Below, in pieces: positions 43,807 to 51,997 of a stretch of 64,000 bases of DNA (position 1 is its first letter; the number at the start of each line of letters is the position of its first letter). Source of the stretch: Spirochaetota bacterium (GTDB taxonomy: Bacteria; Spirochaetota; Spirochaetia; Sphaerochaetales; Sphaerochaetaceae); the NCBI GenBank assembly GCA_023401595.1, contig JAEXDQ010000011.1:1-64000 (forward strand), given 5' to 3'. The notes beneath the pieces were generated by a model. The model did no database searches, had not been told where the DNA came from, and worked only from the letters and a program-made list of their open reading frames with translations. Position numbers and translations under genes: made by a program.

Positions 43807-44041
43807 ACAAAAACCTCTTTGTGTGTAAACTTATGTTCAGCCTAGCATGCGGGAATCAGGTTTTAAAGAAAAAAAATATGAAGTTGCATTCTGTTGCATC
43901 AATATTAGCGAAATCTTTACATGGGCTAGAAAAAATATCACGGTCGGAACGGTATGAAGAAGCCGGCGCGCCGAACCGGAGGTTCTTGCAGGGGGCGTTT
44001 TTGGAATCTCCATGTAATGTATTCCGTACCCCCTGAACATG
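43807..44041. other. upstream region of the symporter gene
   Basis: About 235 bases with no gene. It should hold the leftward promoter of the symporter; I could not choose a convincing pair of boxes. Confidence 0.4.
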
Positions 44042-44084
44042 AAAAGAGCCACCGTGCATGAGTTGTGTGTACGATGGCCCTTTT
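44042..44084 (-). terminator. intrinsic terminator of the bcp-lipoprotein operon
   Basis: GCCACCGT and ACGATGGC pair with one mismatch inside an A-run and a T-run (AAAAG to CTTTT), giving a leftward Rho-independent terminator just past the lipoprotein stop. Confidence 0.8.
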
Positions 44085-44101
44085 CAATGATATCCGAAAA
44101 T

Positions 44102-45547
44102 TCAAGGAACAATGTAGGTCGCGAGCAAGGCGTATCGATTCGGGGCCTGGTCGTCCGGCTGCAATGACAGACCTCCGAGGCTGAGCATCGTAGTCTCCAT
44201 AGGCAGCAGTTTTCGGGAATACATATAGTCGATACGTTCCTGTAGGTCGATAGTACCGTTTTTCCAACGGATCGTCGTGCCCGCCGCGGTCTCTTCGCTA
44301 TAATGGGTGACACGGTAGCTGTCGAGGAACTGCTGTTCTTCCATCAACTGGGACAAGGGCCAGTCGTACGCGCCGCGATAGGGAATCGGCGTGAATGAGG
44401 TCCAGTCCATATAGGATGGCTCGAACAGCGAGGCTCCGACCAATACGGGAACCGTCGCGGAAGTTTCGGAAAGGAGAGCCTGCAATTGTTGGTTTCTGGA
44501 TTCCTTATGGCTTTCGACGACCGTTTTCCAATCGTTCGAGTCCGGATTTTTGAAGAATGCTTCAGCGACCTGGTATTCCGGAGTATAGACGAGCAGCAAT
44601 TGCACCGGCTTTCCATCCTGCGGAGCGACCGTGACGCTGTTTTCTCCGATATCCGTGACAGGGAAGGCTGTGACTATCGCGCCATTGGGCACGATGACGG
44701 CGTCGCGTTCCAACATGTTCACCAGCGTGATGACATTCTGAAGATGTCCGGTAATGAACAGGACCGGCAGATCGATGTCGGAAATACTGGAGATGATTTC
44801 CTTGGCGAGCAGGTCGGCTTCCTCCGCGGGAAGCCTGTTGTCCGGCAACGGAATCATCAGGCTGGAGAATTTCAGGATCGGCCCGGAGAGCCGCCGCATT
44901 TCCTGGAGCGGGCGGTATTGGTAAGGAAGCACGATATCGTCTGCGTCCGGAACCGGCGCGGACAATCTGGCTTTCTCTTCGGCTATGGCTTTTACAGCGT
45001 CTTCTTCCGCTTTTCGTTTTGCTTCTTCTGCGGCCGCTTCGGCGATTCGCTTTGCCTCGGCCTCCGCTTCGATCCGTTTGCGTTGGGCTTCAACCTCTTC
45101 GGCGAGCCGTTTCGCCTCGGCCTCGGCTTCGGCCTGTTTTCGCTGGGCTTCGGCCACTTCCGCGAGCCGTTTCGCCTCAATCTCGGCCTCAGCCTGTTTC
45201 CGCTGGACTTCAGCCTCGTCGGCGAGCCGCTTTGCTTCCGCCTCGGCTTCGGCGCGTTTGCGTTGGGCTTCGGCGGTCCGTTCCGCTTCGATCCGCTTCG
45301 CTTCGGCTTCAGCCTTTGCCGCGGCCTCCGCCTTGCGTGCCGCGATCTCGGCGTCTATGATCGCTTGTTCTGCGTCTTGGAGCGCTTTGATCTCCGACAT
45401 CCTTGTCGGAACGGGCTGCTGTATCGGAATTGATGGAATCGGTTCGATCCTGGTCTTCGCGTCGTCGTAGGTATAGGAGGCGCAGCCGACTATCGCCAGC
45501 GACAGGAGAATCGCCATCAGAAGAAACGGGATACGAGGTTTGTTCAT
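44102..45547 (-). CDS. lipoprotein with Ala/Glu/Lys coiled-coil repeats
   Basis: A 481-residue lipoprotein with lipobox IVGC (cysteine 22). Residues about 55-200 are a long alanine/glutamate/lysine/arginine coiled coil with three near-identical 20-residue units of the type RLAEVAEAQRKQAEAEAEAK, visible as a 60-bp DNA repeat near 45050-45300. The C-terminal 270 residues form a separate domain with LPVLFITGHLQN, PVLVGASLFEPSYMDWTSF and ERIDYMYSRKLLP, which resembles an endonuclease/exonuclease/phosphatase fold only loosely. It overlaps bcp by four bases. An envelope spacer carrying an enzyme domain is possible; function unknown. Confidence 0.8.
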   Translation of the reverse strand: MNKPRIPFLLMAILLSLAIVGCASYTYDDAKTRIEPIPSIPIQQPVPTRMSEIKALQDAEQAIIDAEIAARKAEAAAKAEAEAKRIEAERTAEAQRKRAEAEAEAKRLADEAEVQRKQAEAEIEAKRLAEVAEAQRKQAEAEAEAKRLAEEVEAQRKRIEAEAEAKRIAEAAAEEAKRKAEEDAVKAIAEEKARLSAPVPDADDIVLPYQYRPLQEMRRLSGPILKFSSLMIPLPDNRLPAEEADLLAKEIISSISDIDLPVLFITGHLQNVITLVNMLERDAVIVPNGAIVTAFPVTDIGENSVTVAPQDGKPVQLLLVYTPEYQVAEAFFKNPDSNDWKTVVESHKESRNQQLQALLSETSATVPVLVGASLFEPSYMDWTSFTPIPYRGAYDWPLSQLMEEQQFLDSYRVTHYSEETAAGTTIRWKNGTIDLQERIDYMYSRKLLPMETTMLSLGGLSLQPDDQAPNRYALLATYIVP

Positions 45548-46017
45548 GCTAGTCCGCTCCGTTTTCTCAGATATTCAGCGATCTGTTCCCCATGCGTGGC
45601 GGGGGTCACTTTCGCCCAGACCTTCTCTACGACGCCGTTTTTGTCTATGACGAAGGTGCTTCTGATCACCCCCATGTATTTTTTTCCGTAATTGATTTTT
45701 TCTCCCCACGCTCCCAACGCCTGTAGCAGAACCTTGTCAGGATCCGAAAGCAACGTAAAGGGGAGCGCCTGGTTTTCCTTGAATTTGGCATGGCTTGCGA
45801 CGGAGTCCGGACTAATTCCGACGACTTCTGCTTCGAACGACTCCAAGGCGTGGCTCTGGTCCCTGATCGAACAGGCCTCCTTCGTGCATCCCGGAGTAGC
45901 GTCCTTCGGATAGGCGTACAGCACCAAGGTTTTCCCCAAGAAGTCCTTGAGGGTCCTTTCGTTGCCCCGATCATCCATCAACGTGAAATCGGGGGCCTTC
46001 ATTCCTGGCGATATCAT
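45544..46017 (-). CDS. bcp: thiol peroxidase/peroxiredoxin of the Bcp (PrxQ) type
   Basis: A 157-residue peroxiredoxin that reduces hydrogen and organic peroxides. The peroxidatic Cys44 is in DATPGCTKEA and the resolving Cys49 follows five residues later, the Bcp/PrxQ arrangement. ATG 46017 is preferred; a TTG six codons earlier is an alternative start. The gene lies 24 bases after the zinc-ribbon gene and overlaps the lipoprotein start by ATGA. Confidence 0.95.
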   Translation of the reverse strand: MISPGMKAPDFTLMDDRGNERTLKDFLGKTLVLYAYPKDATPGCTKEACSIRDQSHALESFEAEVVGISPDSVASHAKFKENQALPFTLLSDPDKVLLQALGAWGEKINYGKKYMGVIRSTFVIDKNGVVEKVWAKVTPATHGEQIAEYLRKRSGLA

Positions 46018-46041
46018 GTGTCCTGTGTCCTCCAAGATGAA

Positions 46042-46332
46042 TTAGAAATTGAAGAGAGCCTCAGCTTTGGTCCTCGCCTCGTCTTTCCTTGCGTCGCGCG
46101 TCCGACGGGCCGTCCCCTCCGCAAGTGAGAACCGGTCGCAGAAATTCGCCCTGCTTTTGTCCGCGACCAATTCCTCCGCCGCTTCCTGGCAGTCATGATA
46201 GGCTCCCGGTTCATAGAACCGACAATTGTCGCAGGTATGCAAAGACGCGCCGCACCCTTCACAAAGTGTCGTTCTTCCGATAATTGTCCCGTCCGGGACT
46301 GGCCGTCCACAATGCTGGCAACATTTCATCAT
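46042..46332 (-). CDS. small cysteine-rich zinc-ribbon protein
   Basis: A 96-residue protein with repeated CxxC pairs (CCQHCG, CEGCG, CDNCRFY) and two further cysteines in HDC and NFCDRF. The segment CDNCRFYEPGAYHDC followed by ANFCDRF is a conserved cysteine-rich pattern I recall from other bacterial hypothetical proteins. No enzymatic motif; probably zinc-binding. The start is set by a promoter whose -10 lies six bases before ATG 46332 and by the lack of any ribosome site. Confidence 0.82.
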   Translation of the reverse strand: MMKCCQHCGRPVPDGTIIGRTTLCEGCGASLHTCDNCRFYEPGAYHDCQEAAEELVADKSRANFCDRFSLAEGTARRTRDARKDEARTKAEALFNF

Positions 46333-46338
46333 GACCAC

Positions 46339-46367
46339 AGTGTATCAAGAGCAAAGCCATGGAGCAA
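46339..46367 (-). promoter_or_regulatory. leaderless-type promoter of the zinc-ribbon gene
   Basis: Reading left: TTGCTC (46362-46367), 17-bp gap, TACACT (46339-46344), six bases, then ATG. Transcription would begin at or next to the start codon. Confidence 0.75.
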
Positions 46368-46375
46368 GGGAAAAC

Positions 46376-46777
46376 TTAAAACAGGAGGCGTTTGCCGTAG
46401 TTCATCATCTCGCCTTCCGCATAGGTCTCTTTCGAGAATCCGAACTTCTGCCCGTCATTGTCATAGCGGGGGATTACGTGGATATGGAGATGAGGTACCT
46501 CTTGGCCGGCGGCCGGGCCGTTGTTGATCAGGATGTTCGTTCCGTCGCAGGACAGCGCCTTGCGCATCTTTCCGTCCAGCTGCTTGGCGACCTTCATCAG
46601 ATGGGACAATACATCGTCCGGGCATTGCGAGACGGTGGGATACGGCTTCTTCGAGACAACGAGCGAATGTCCTTTCTTGATAGGGTTGATGTCGAGTATG
46701 ACGACGCACAGGTCATCCTCGAAAAGTTTGACTGCGGGGAGTTCTCCTGCGATGATTCTGGAAAAGATGGTCTCCAT
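46376..46777 (-). CDS. HIT-family (histidine triad) nucleotide-binding protein
   Basis: A 133-residue Hint-type protein. The active triad HLHIH (96-100) lies in VPHLHIHVIPRYD, and ETIFSRIIAGELPA is the typical N-terminus. Hint proteins hydrolyse adenosine phosphoramidates. AGGAGG is placed well before ATG 46777; an eight-codon upstream extension is unsupported. It heads a leftward group with the zinc-ribbon and bcp genes. Confidence 0.95.
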   Translation of the reverse strand: METIFSRIIAGELPAVKLFEDDLCVVILDINPIKKGHSLVVSKKPYPTVSQCPDDVLSHLMKVAKQLDGKMRKALSCDGTNILINNGPAAGQEVPHLHIHVIPRYDNDGQKFGFSKETYAEGEMMNYGKRLLF

Positions 46778-47253
46778 GACGGTACCTCCTGATATATTCA
46801 TATTGTAACATTTTTCAAAAAAAAGTTCACGCAGGAGCAGGCTGAAGTCCTTCTGTTTTTTCTGAACGAGGGCTTTCGGTTTTTATTTGTTTTTCCGGGT
46901 GAGAAAAATTCACAAGTATCTAATACCGAACGGATTGAACAAATCGACCTAATATACTATTATCTCCTTCTGTACGCTGGGTTATTAGCGTATTCTATCG
47001 GCCGAATCCCTGCAATTCATTGATTGTGAGCTGAATTACGAGGAAGTATCTACGAAGTCTTCCTGGGGCTCGCTGAGCGGTTTTGGTCGGGAGAAACATC
47101 GCTGAAATGGCCGCGATGCGTTGGATTCAGACAAAGGTTCCCTTCCGTAACGGATGGCGGGGGGCCGGGGCCTGTTGATATAGGAATTGGTGCTGGAAGC
47201 GAGATGGTCGCGGACCAGCTATACAAGAAGTTTTCTTTTGAGAGGTTTATTAG
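46778..47253. other. fusA promoter region and long leader
   Basis: No gene in these 476 bases. The left part belongs to the HIT gene's upstream side; the right part is a predicted fusA leader of about 280 nt containing AGGAAG/CTTCCT and CCGT/ACGG hairpins. I do not recognise a riboswitch. Confidence 0.55.
46935..46963 (+). promoter_or_regulatory. fusA promoter
   Basis: TTGAAC (46935-46940), a 17-bp gap, and TATTAT (46958-46963): a near-consensus sigma70 promoter. Confidence 0.75.
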
Positions 47254-49368
47254 ATGATCACTGACCTACAGAAAATGAGGAATATCGGTATTAGCGCCCA
47301 TATTGACTCCGGTAAGACGACACTTTCCGAACGTATCCTGTACTACTGCAACAAGATTCATGCGATTCACGAAGTCCGTGGCAAAGACGGCGTCGGAGCG
47401 ACCATGGACAGCATGGAGCTTGAACGCGAACGAGGCATCACCATCGCTTCCGCCGCTACGAACGTGACTTGGAAGGATTATGAAATCAACGTCATCGACA
47501 CTCCGGGGCACGTGGACTTCACCATCGAGGTCGAACGTTCGCTCCGCGTCCTTGACGGCGCAATCCTGGTTCTTTGTTCCGTCGGCGGCGTGCAGTCCCA
47601 GTCCATTACCGTGGACCGGCAGATGAAGCGGTATCATGTCCCCCGCATCGCGTTCGTCAACAAGTGCGACCGTACCGGCGCCAACCCGTACCGCGTCAAG
47701 CAGCAGCTGATCGACAAGCTGGGGCTGAACGCCGTGCTGATGCAGATTCCCATCGGTCTCGAAGACCGGCTTGAAGGCGTGGTCGATCTCATCACCATGA
47801 AAGCGTTGTATTTTGACGACGGCCCGAACCGCGACCAGGTCCGTGAAGCTGAGATTCCCGCCGAGTTGCTCGACGAAGCGCAGGAAAAGCGCGAGGAGAT
47901 GCTCGACGCCGTATCCATGTTCAGCGACGATCTCATGGAGGCCATGCTTGAAGACGCCGTTACCGAAGACTTGATTCGCGCGGCTATCCGCAAGGGAACC
48001 ATCGCTCTTGAGCTTTGCCCTGTGTTCATGGGGTCCGCCTACAAGAACAAAGGCATCCAGCCTCTGCTCGACGGCGTTCTGTCCTATCTGCCCAACCCGA
48101 CCGAGGTCGAGAACATCGCCCTCAATATCGACAAGAACGAGGAGCCCGTCGTTCTCCAGTCGGACGACAACCTGCCTCCCGTCATTCTCGCGTTCAAGCT
48201 GGAGGATGGACAGTACGGTCAGCTGACCTATATCCGCGTGTACCAGGGAAAGATCAAGAAGGGGGACGAGCTGTACAACACCCGTACCCGCAAGAAGTTC
48301 AAGGTCGGGCGTCTGATCAAGATGCACTCGGCGGAGATGGAAGATATCAGCGAATGTGGTTGCGGTGAGATCGCCGCCCTGTTCGGTATCGAGTGCGCCA
48401 GCGGCGACACCTTCTGTTCTCCCAGCCTGAACTACACCATGAGCTCCATGTATGTCCCGAATCCGGTTATCAGTCTCGCCATTACCCCGGTCGACAAGAA
48501 GGCCGCCGACAACATGGCCAAGGCTCTCAACCGTTTCACCAAGGAAGATCCCACGTTCCATACCTATGTCGATCCAGAGTCCAACCAGACGATTATCCAG
48601 GGTATGGGCGAATTGCACCTCGATGTCTACATCGAAAGAATGAAGCGCGAATACAAGGCAGAGGTCACCATTGGTCAGCCTGAGGTCGCGTATCGTGAAG
48701 CCATCACCCAGCGCGCCGACTTCAACTACACCCATAAGAAGCAGACCGGCGGTTCCGGCCAGTACGCCCGTGTCGCCGGGTATATTGAGCCGATCGAGCC
48801 GCCTGCCGACGGAGAGGATCTGAAGGACTACGAGTTCGTCGACGAGATCAAGGGCGGTTCGATTCCCAACGAGTACATTCCTTCCTGTGACAAGGGCTTC
48901 CAGGCCGCTATGAAGAAGGGTACTCAGATCGGCTTCCCCGTGGTCGGCGTCCGCTGCGTCATCAACGATGGCGCGTGGCATCCGGTCGACTCCTCCGATA
49001 TGGCGTTCCAGACCGCCGCTATCGGTGCGTTCCGTGAAGCGTACGAGAAGGCGAAGCCCGCTATCCTCGAGCCTATCATGAAGGTCGAGGTCGAAGGTCC
49101 TTCCGAATTCCAGGGCAACATCTTCGGCAGCATCAACCAGCGCCGTGGTATCATCGTCAGCTCGACTGAGGACCACAACGTCTGCCAAGTGGACGCCGAA
49201 GTGCCGCTTTCCGAGATGTTCGGCTACTCCACCGTCCTTCGTTCGCTGAGCCAGGGCAAGGCGGAGTTCACCATGGAGCTGGCCAAGTATGGTCGCGTTC
49301 CCACCGGTGTTTCTGAGGACCTGAAGAAGGCTTATCAGGAAAAGAGGCGGAAGGAGCAGGGCAAATAA
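47254..49368 (+). CDS. fusA: elongation factor G, mitochondrial-like EF-G1 type
   Basis: A 704-residue translational GTPase that moves tRNAs through the ribosome. G1 is AHIDSGKTT (15-23), G2 in RGITI (60-64), G3 DTPGH (82-86) and G4 NKCD (136-139). The wording AHIDSGKTTLSERILYYC, KDGVGATMDSMELERERG and VNKCDRTGANP matches mitochondrial EF-G1 and spirochaete spdEFG1 better than ordinary bacterial EF-G. In spirochaetes spdEFG1 performs translocation while a second paralogue handles recycling; the second gene is not in this window. GAGG precedes the ATG. Confidence 0.97.
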   Translation: MITDLQKMRNIGISAHIDSGKTTLSERILYYCNKIHAIHEVRGKDGVGATMDSMELERERGITIASAATNVTWKDYEINVIDTPGHVDFTIEVERSLRVLDGAILVLCSVGGVQSQSITVDRQMKRYHVPRIAFVNKCDRTGANPYRVKQQLIDKLGLNAVLMQIPIGLEDRLEGVVDLITMKALYFDDGPNRDQVREAEIPAELLDEAQEKREEMLDAVSMFSDDLMEAMLEDAVTEDLIRAAIRKGTIALELCPVFMGSAYKNKGIQPLLDGVLSYLPNPTEVENIALNIDKNEEPVVLQSDDNLPPVILAFKLEDGQYGQLTYIRVYQGKIKKGDELYNTRTRKKFKVGRLIKMHSAEMEDISECGCGEIAALFGIECASGDTFCSPSLNYTMSSMYVPNPVISLAITPVDKKAADNMAKALNRFTKEDPTFHTYVDPESNQTIIQGMGELHLDVYIERMKREYKAEVTIGQPEVAYREAITQRADFNYTHKKQTGGSGQYARVAGYIEPIEPPADGEDLKDYEFVDEIKGGSIPNEYIPSCDKGFQAAMKKGTQIGFPVVGVRCVINDGAWHPVDSSDMAFQTAAIGAFREAYEKAKPAILEPIMKVEVEGPSEFQGNIFGSINQRRGIIVSSTEDHNVCQVDAEVPLSEMFGYSTVLRSLSQGKAEFTMELAKYGRVPTGVSEDLKKAYQEKRRKEQGK

Positions 49369-49402
49369 GCCTGACTCTGACATTCGTACCTTTTCACACG
49401 AC

Positions 49403-49448
49403 GGAGAGCGCCGCGAGAGCCGTGAGGCCTTGTATGGCGCTCTCTTTG
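49403..49448 (+). terminator. fusA terminator
   Basis: GAGAGCGCC (49404-49412) pairs perfectly with GGCGCTCTC (49436-49444), followed by TTTGT. Confidence 0.88.
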
Positions 49449-49473
49449 TATTCGCCCAATAACCTTCGTGGCC

Positions 49474-49574
49474 GACTGTCCCTTGAACAGTGATTCGCCC
49501 GTGGTAGCGGCGACTGAGCCGTGGTATCAGCGACTGTCCCTTGAACAGTGATTCGCCCGTAGTATCAGCGACTG
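49474..49574. repeat. two copies of a 43-bp intergenic repeat, 58 bp apart
   Basis: The block starting GACTGTCCCTTGAACAGTGA occurs at 49474 and 49532 and continues nearly identical for 43 bp. Each copy can fold ACTGT against ACAGT. Further partial echoes (GTGGTATCAGCGACTG) fill the gap. It has the look of a short dispersed repeat or decayed mobile-element end. Confidence 0.7.
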
Positions 49575-49766
49575 TGTCCGTCGGAACTGTAGCGGCGCCT
49601 GAACCTTGACCCCTGCGGCGGGGAGGGGCGGGCGGTTCCATCTCAAGTTTTTCTTTTTTCAATACTTTGCGGCGACAGGATTTCTTCTGTGGATATCGTT
49701 GCAAAACCGTTGTTTTTCATGCGCCATGTTGCAATTTTCAAACATTTTCTCCCCGTTCCATGGATT

Positions 49767-49781
49767 CATGATATAATCATG
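49767..49781 (+). promoter_or_regulatory. extended -10 promoter inside a 15-bp palindrome
   Basis: TGATATAAT (TATAAT at 49772-49777) lies within the perfect palindrome CATGAT-ATA-ATCATG (49767-49781), 29 bases before the ATG at 49811. A protein bound to the palindrome would cover the -10 box. Confidence 0.6.
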
Positions 49782-49810
49782 TGTAAGCATATAACTCGGA
49801 GGTGCTGCAT

Positions 49811-50518
49811 ATGGAAATTCAAGAGTTAAACAAATTAAGCCCGCTTCGCGTCTTTGAAGAGTCCATTGACGGAGGCCTTGGCCGTGGAAATCTCGGCGTA
49901 TTGGTTTCCAGACATGGCGTTGGAAAGACCGCGTGTCTCGTACACTTGGCCACCGACAAGCTTTTCAGAGGCGAACATGTCATCCATGTCTCTTTCTCAG
50001 GTAATGTCGAGCATGTGATCAACTGGTACAAGGAGGTGTTCCGGGAAATTTCCGAAGGTCGTTCCTTGGACGACGCCGCATCCGTCTATAACAATATCCT
50101 TTCGAATCGTGTGGTAATGAATTTCAGTCAGGAGAATGTTACGATCGACAAGGTTCTGTCCAGTCTGGCCACATTGATCCAGCATGGTTCGTTCCAGGCC
50201 GATACGATCCTGTTCGACGGCTACAAGCTTACGATCGCTACGGATGAGGATGTGAAGAAAATCAAACAGTTCGCCCAGGACATGAACCTCGAGGTCTGGT
50301 TTTCCGTGTCTCCCGTCCGTTCCAATGTTGAATATGATGCCTATGGCGTACCGAACACCATGGAAAAGTATCTCAATTTGATCGACGTCCTCGTCGGGCT
50401 TCGTTACAATGAAGACAAGGACAAGGTCATAATGACCGTCGTCAAGGATCATGGCGAAGTGTGTCAGAAACCAATGGGAGTTGCTTTGGATCCTAAGACG
50501 ATGCTCATCTCCGAGTAA
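49811..50518 (+). CDS. RecA/KaiC-like P-loop protein of unknown function
   Basis: A 235-residue protein with a P-loop, VLVSRHGVGKTACLVHLATD (about 30-49), and a second strand ending in TILFDGYKL that fits Walker B of RecA/DnaB/KaiC-fold proteins. VIHVSFSGNVEHVINWYKEV recalls the KaiC strand. No DNA-binding or circadian domain is attached. GGAGG precedes ATG 49811. It stands alone between two terminators, with its own palindromic promoter. I do not recognise the family; an ATP-dependent regulator is the most that can be said. Confidence 0.82.
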   Translation: MEIQELNKLSPLRVFEESIDGGLGRGNLGVLVSRHGVGKTACLVHLATDKLFRGEHVIHVSFSGNVEHVINWYKEVFREISEGRSLDDAASVYNNILSNRVVMNFSQENVTIDKVLSSLATLIQHGSFQADTILFDGYKLTIATDEDVKKIKQFAQDMNLEVWFSVSPVRSNVEYDAYGVPNTMEKYLNLIDVLVGLRYNEDKDKVIMTVVKDHGEVCQKPMGVALDPKTMLISE

Positions 50519-50544
50519 GATGAATACTTTCTAGAACAGAAGCG

Positions 50545-50573
50545 AAAGGGCCGCCGGGAGGGCGGTCCTTTTT
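50545..50573 (+). terminator. intrinsic terminator
   Basis: AAGGGCCGCC pairs with GGCGGTCCTT around a five-base loop, followed by TTT. Confidence 0.88.
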
Positions 50574-50618
50574 GCATGGATGGTCTTAGGCTTCCAACTG
50601 GCGTATCGCCCGATATCC

Positions 50619-51113
50619 CTATACCCATTGCTCGGGAAAGTTCTCTCCGTCGTCGACCAATACGACCGCTTGGGCGCAGATCGCATCGCCCGTCCCTAGT
50701 TCTCCCAGCATATGTTCTGCGGTCTTGGCCTTGACGGATACTTTGTCAAGCGGGAGGGAACAGGCTTCGGCCAAGGATATCCGGATCGCATTGATATGTT
50801 CCCTGAGCCTCGGGGTCTGAAGGATGATGGTCGAGTCAATGTTGACGATGCGGTTGGAGCCCAGTTCGTCCAAGGCGAAAGCCAGGAGCTTCATGCTGTC
50901 GGAATCCTTCCACTTTATGTCGTCGGAAGGGAAATGACTGCCGATATCCCCTAATGCAAGCGCTCCGAACAAGGCATCGATGATGGCATGAACCAATACA
51001 TCCCCATCGGAATGGCCGACCTCCCCCTTGTCCGAGGGTATCTCGACACCTCCGAGCATGAGTCTTCTTCCTGACAAAAGCCTATGTATATCCCAGCCTG
51101 TACCTATTTTCAT
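50619..51113 (-). CDS. ispF: 2-C-methyl-D-erythritol 2,4-cyclodiphosphate synthase
   Basis: A 164-residue enzyme of the MEP isoprenoid pathway. The zinc ligands are Asp8 and His10 in GTGWDIHRL, and the HSDGDVLVHAIIDALFGA loop and late TAEHMLGELGTGDAI are family hallmarks. It overlaps the ispD stop by four bases and follows carD and ispD as in treponemes. Confidence 0.97.
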   Translation of the reverse strand: MKIGTGWDIHRLLSGRRLMLGGVEIPSDKGEVGHSDGDVLVHAIIDALFGALALGDIGSHFPSDDIKWKDSDSMKLLAFALDELGSNRIVNIDSTIILQTPRLREHINAIRISLAEACSLPLDKVSVKAKTAEHMLGELGTGDAICAQAVVLVDDGENFPEQWV

Positions 51114-51997
51114 GTCGCTGATACTCCCTCTGAACCGACGATGGAAAAAGGTCTCGTCCCATGTCGGTCCGTCCGTTCCGCCAGCGTTTCCGTTTTTACT
51201 TCATCCCATGCCGTGCGAAACGCTTTCTGGGCGTCGGTCTGGGTTTTCGCCTGTTCTCTGATGGCCCTATACTCAATGATTTGCTGTCTGGCGTCGGGAA
51301 TATCCCGTTGCCAGGTGATTTTTCTGTTTTCCGGAACCCCTTCGCTGATTCCTACGTTGCCACCGAAATCTGAGAATATCTCCGTATCGTCGATATAGGT
51401 CTTGCCTGATTGCGCGGCCATGCGGTGAGCTTCTAGGATCTGGGGAAAGGCGAATATCTGCGGCGTCTGGATGCCCACGGTTCCTGAACGGCCGATATGC
51501 TCTACGATCACGCCGTTTTCATCGATTCGTTTCAGTGCGTCCGCGATAGGGACGGCGGGCGCCGCTCCTCCAAAGACAGTTGCGGTCGCCAGGGTGTTGA
51601 TGATCAAATCAGCGCCGATCCACGGTCGCGCACCATCGTGGATGGCGACATAGGAAATCGGGACGTCCATGACGGCGATCTGTTCCAGCGCTCTGCGTAC
51701 TGAGGCTTGCCGGGTTTCTCCCCCTGGGGTGATGATGATCGGTATCTCGTTCTGTGCGACCAGATCCTCTAGCGCTACGCCGGTCTCTTCCGCCAAGCCT
51801 TCCGAGCAGGTGACGATCACCAGACAGCAACCGGGAACCTCAAGGAACGGTCGGACGGAACGATACAATACGGTATGCCCGTCAATGGAAAGGAACTCCT
51901 TTTTGACGGGCTGCAACCCTTGGGATTCATCGTTGAAACGTGCGCTGGAACCTGCCGCTGTGACAATTACGGCGTGTAAAGGAAATCCCACCGTCAT
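51110..51997 (-). CDS. ispD: 2-C-methyl-D-erythritol 4-phosphate cytidylyltransferase
   Basis: A 295-residue cytidylyltransferase, about 60 residues longer than usual because of a C-terminal extension with charged helices (WQRDIPDARQQIIEYRAIR). The nucleotide loop AVIVTAAGSSARF, KKEFLSIDGHTV, IHDGARPWI and TPQIFAFPQILEAH are intact. It activates MEP with CTP for IspF. It overlaps carD and ispF by four bases each, giving a tightly coupled trio. Confidence 0.96.
   Translation of the reverse strand: MTVGFPLHAVIVTAAGSSARFNDESQGLQPVKKEFLSIDGHTVLYRSVRPFLEVPGCCLVIVTCSEGLAEETGVALEDLVAQNEIPIIITPGGETRQASVRRALEQIAVMDVPISYVAIHDGARPWIGADLIINTLATATVFGGAAPAVPIADALKRIDENGVIVEHIGRSGTVGIQTPQIFAFPQILEAHRMAAQSGKTYIDDTEIFSDFGGNVGISEGVPENRKITWQRDIPDARQQIIEYRAIREQAKTQTDAQKAFRTAWDEVKTETLAERTDRHGTRPFSIVGSEGVSAT

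Noticed and set aside
47266..49704. Leftward open frame of 812 codons opposite fusA
   Set aside because: It is a mirror of fusA produced by its GC-rich third positions. The product has no recognisable domain and the fusA frame is certain.
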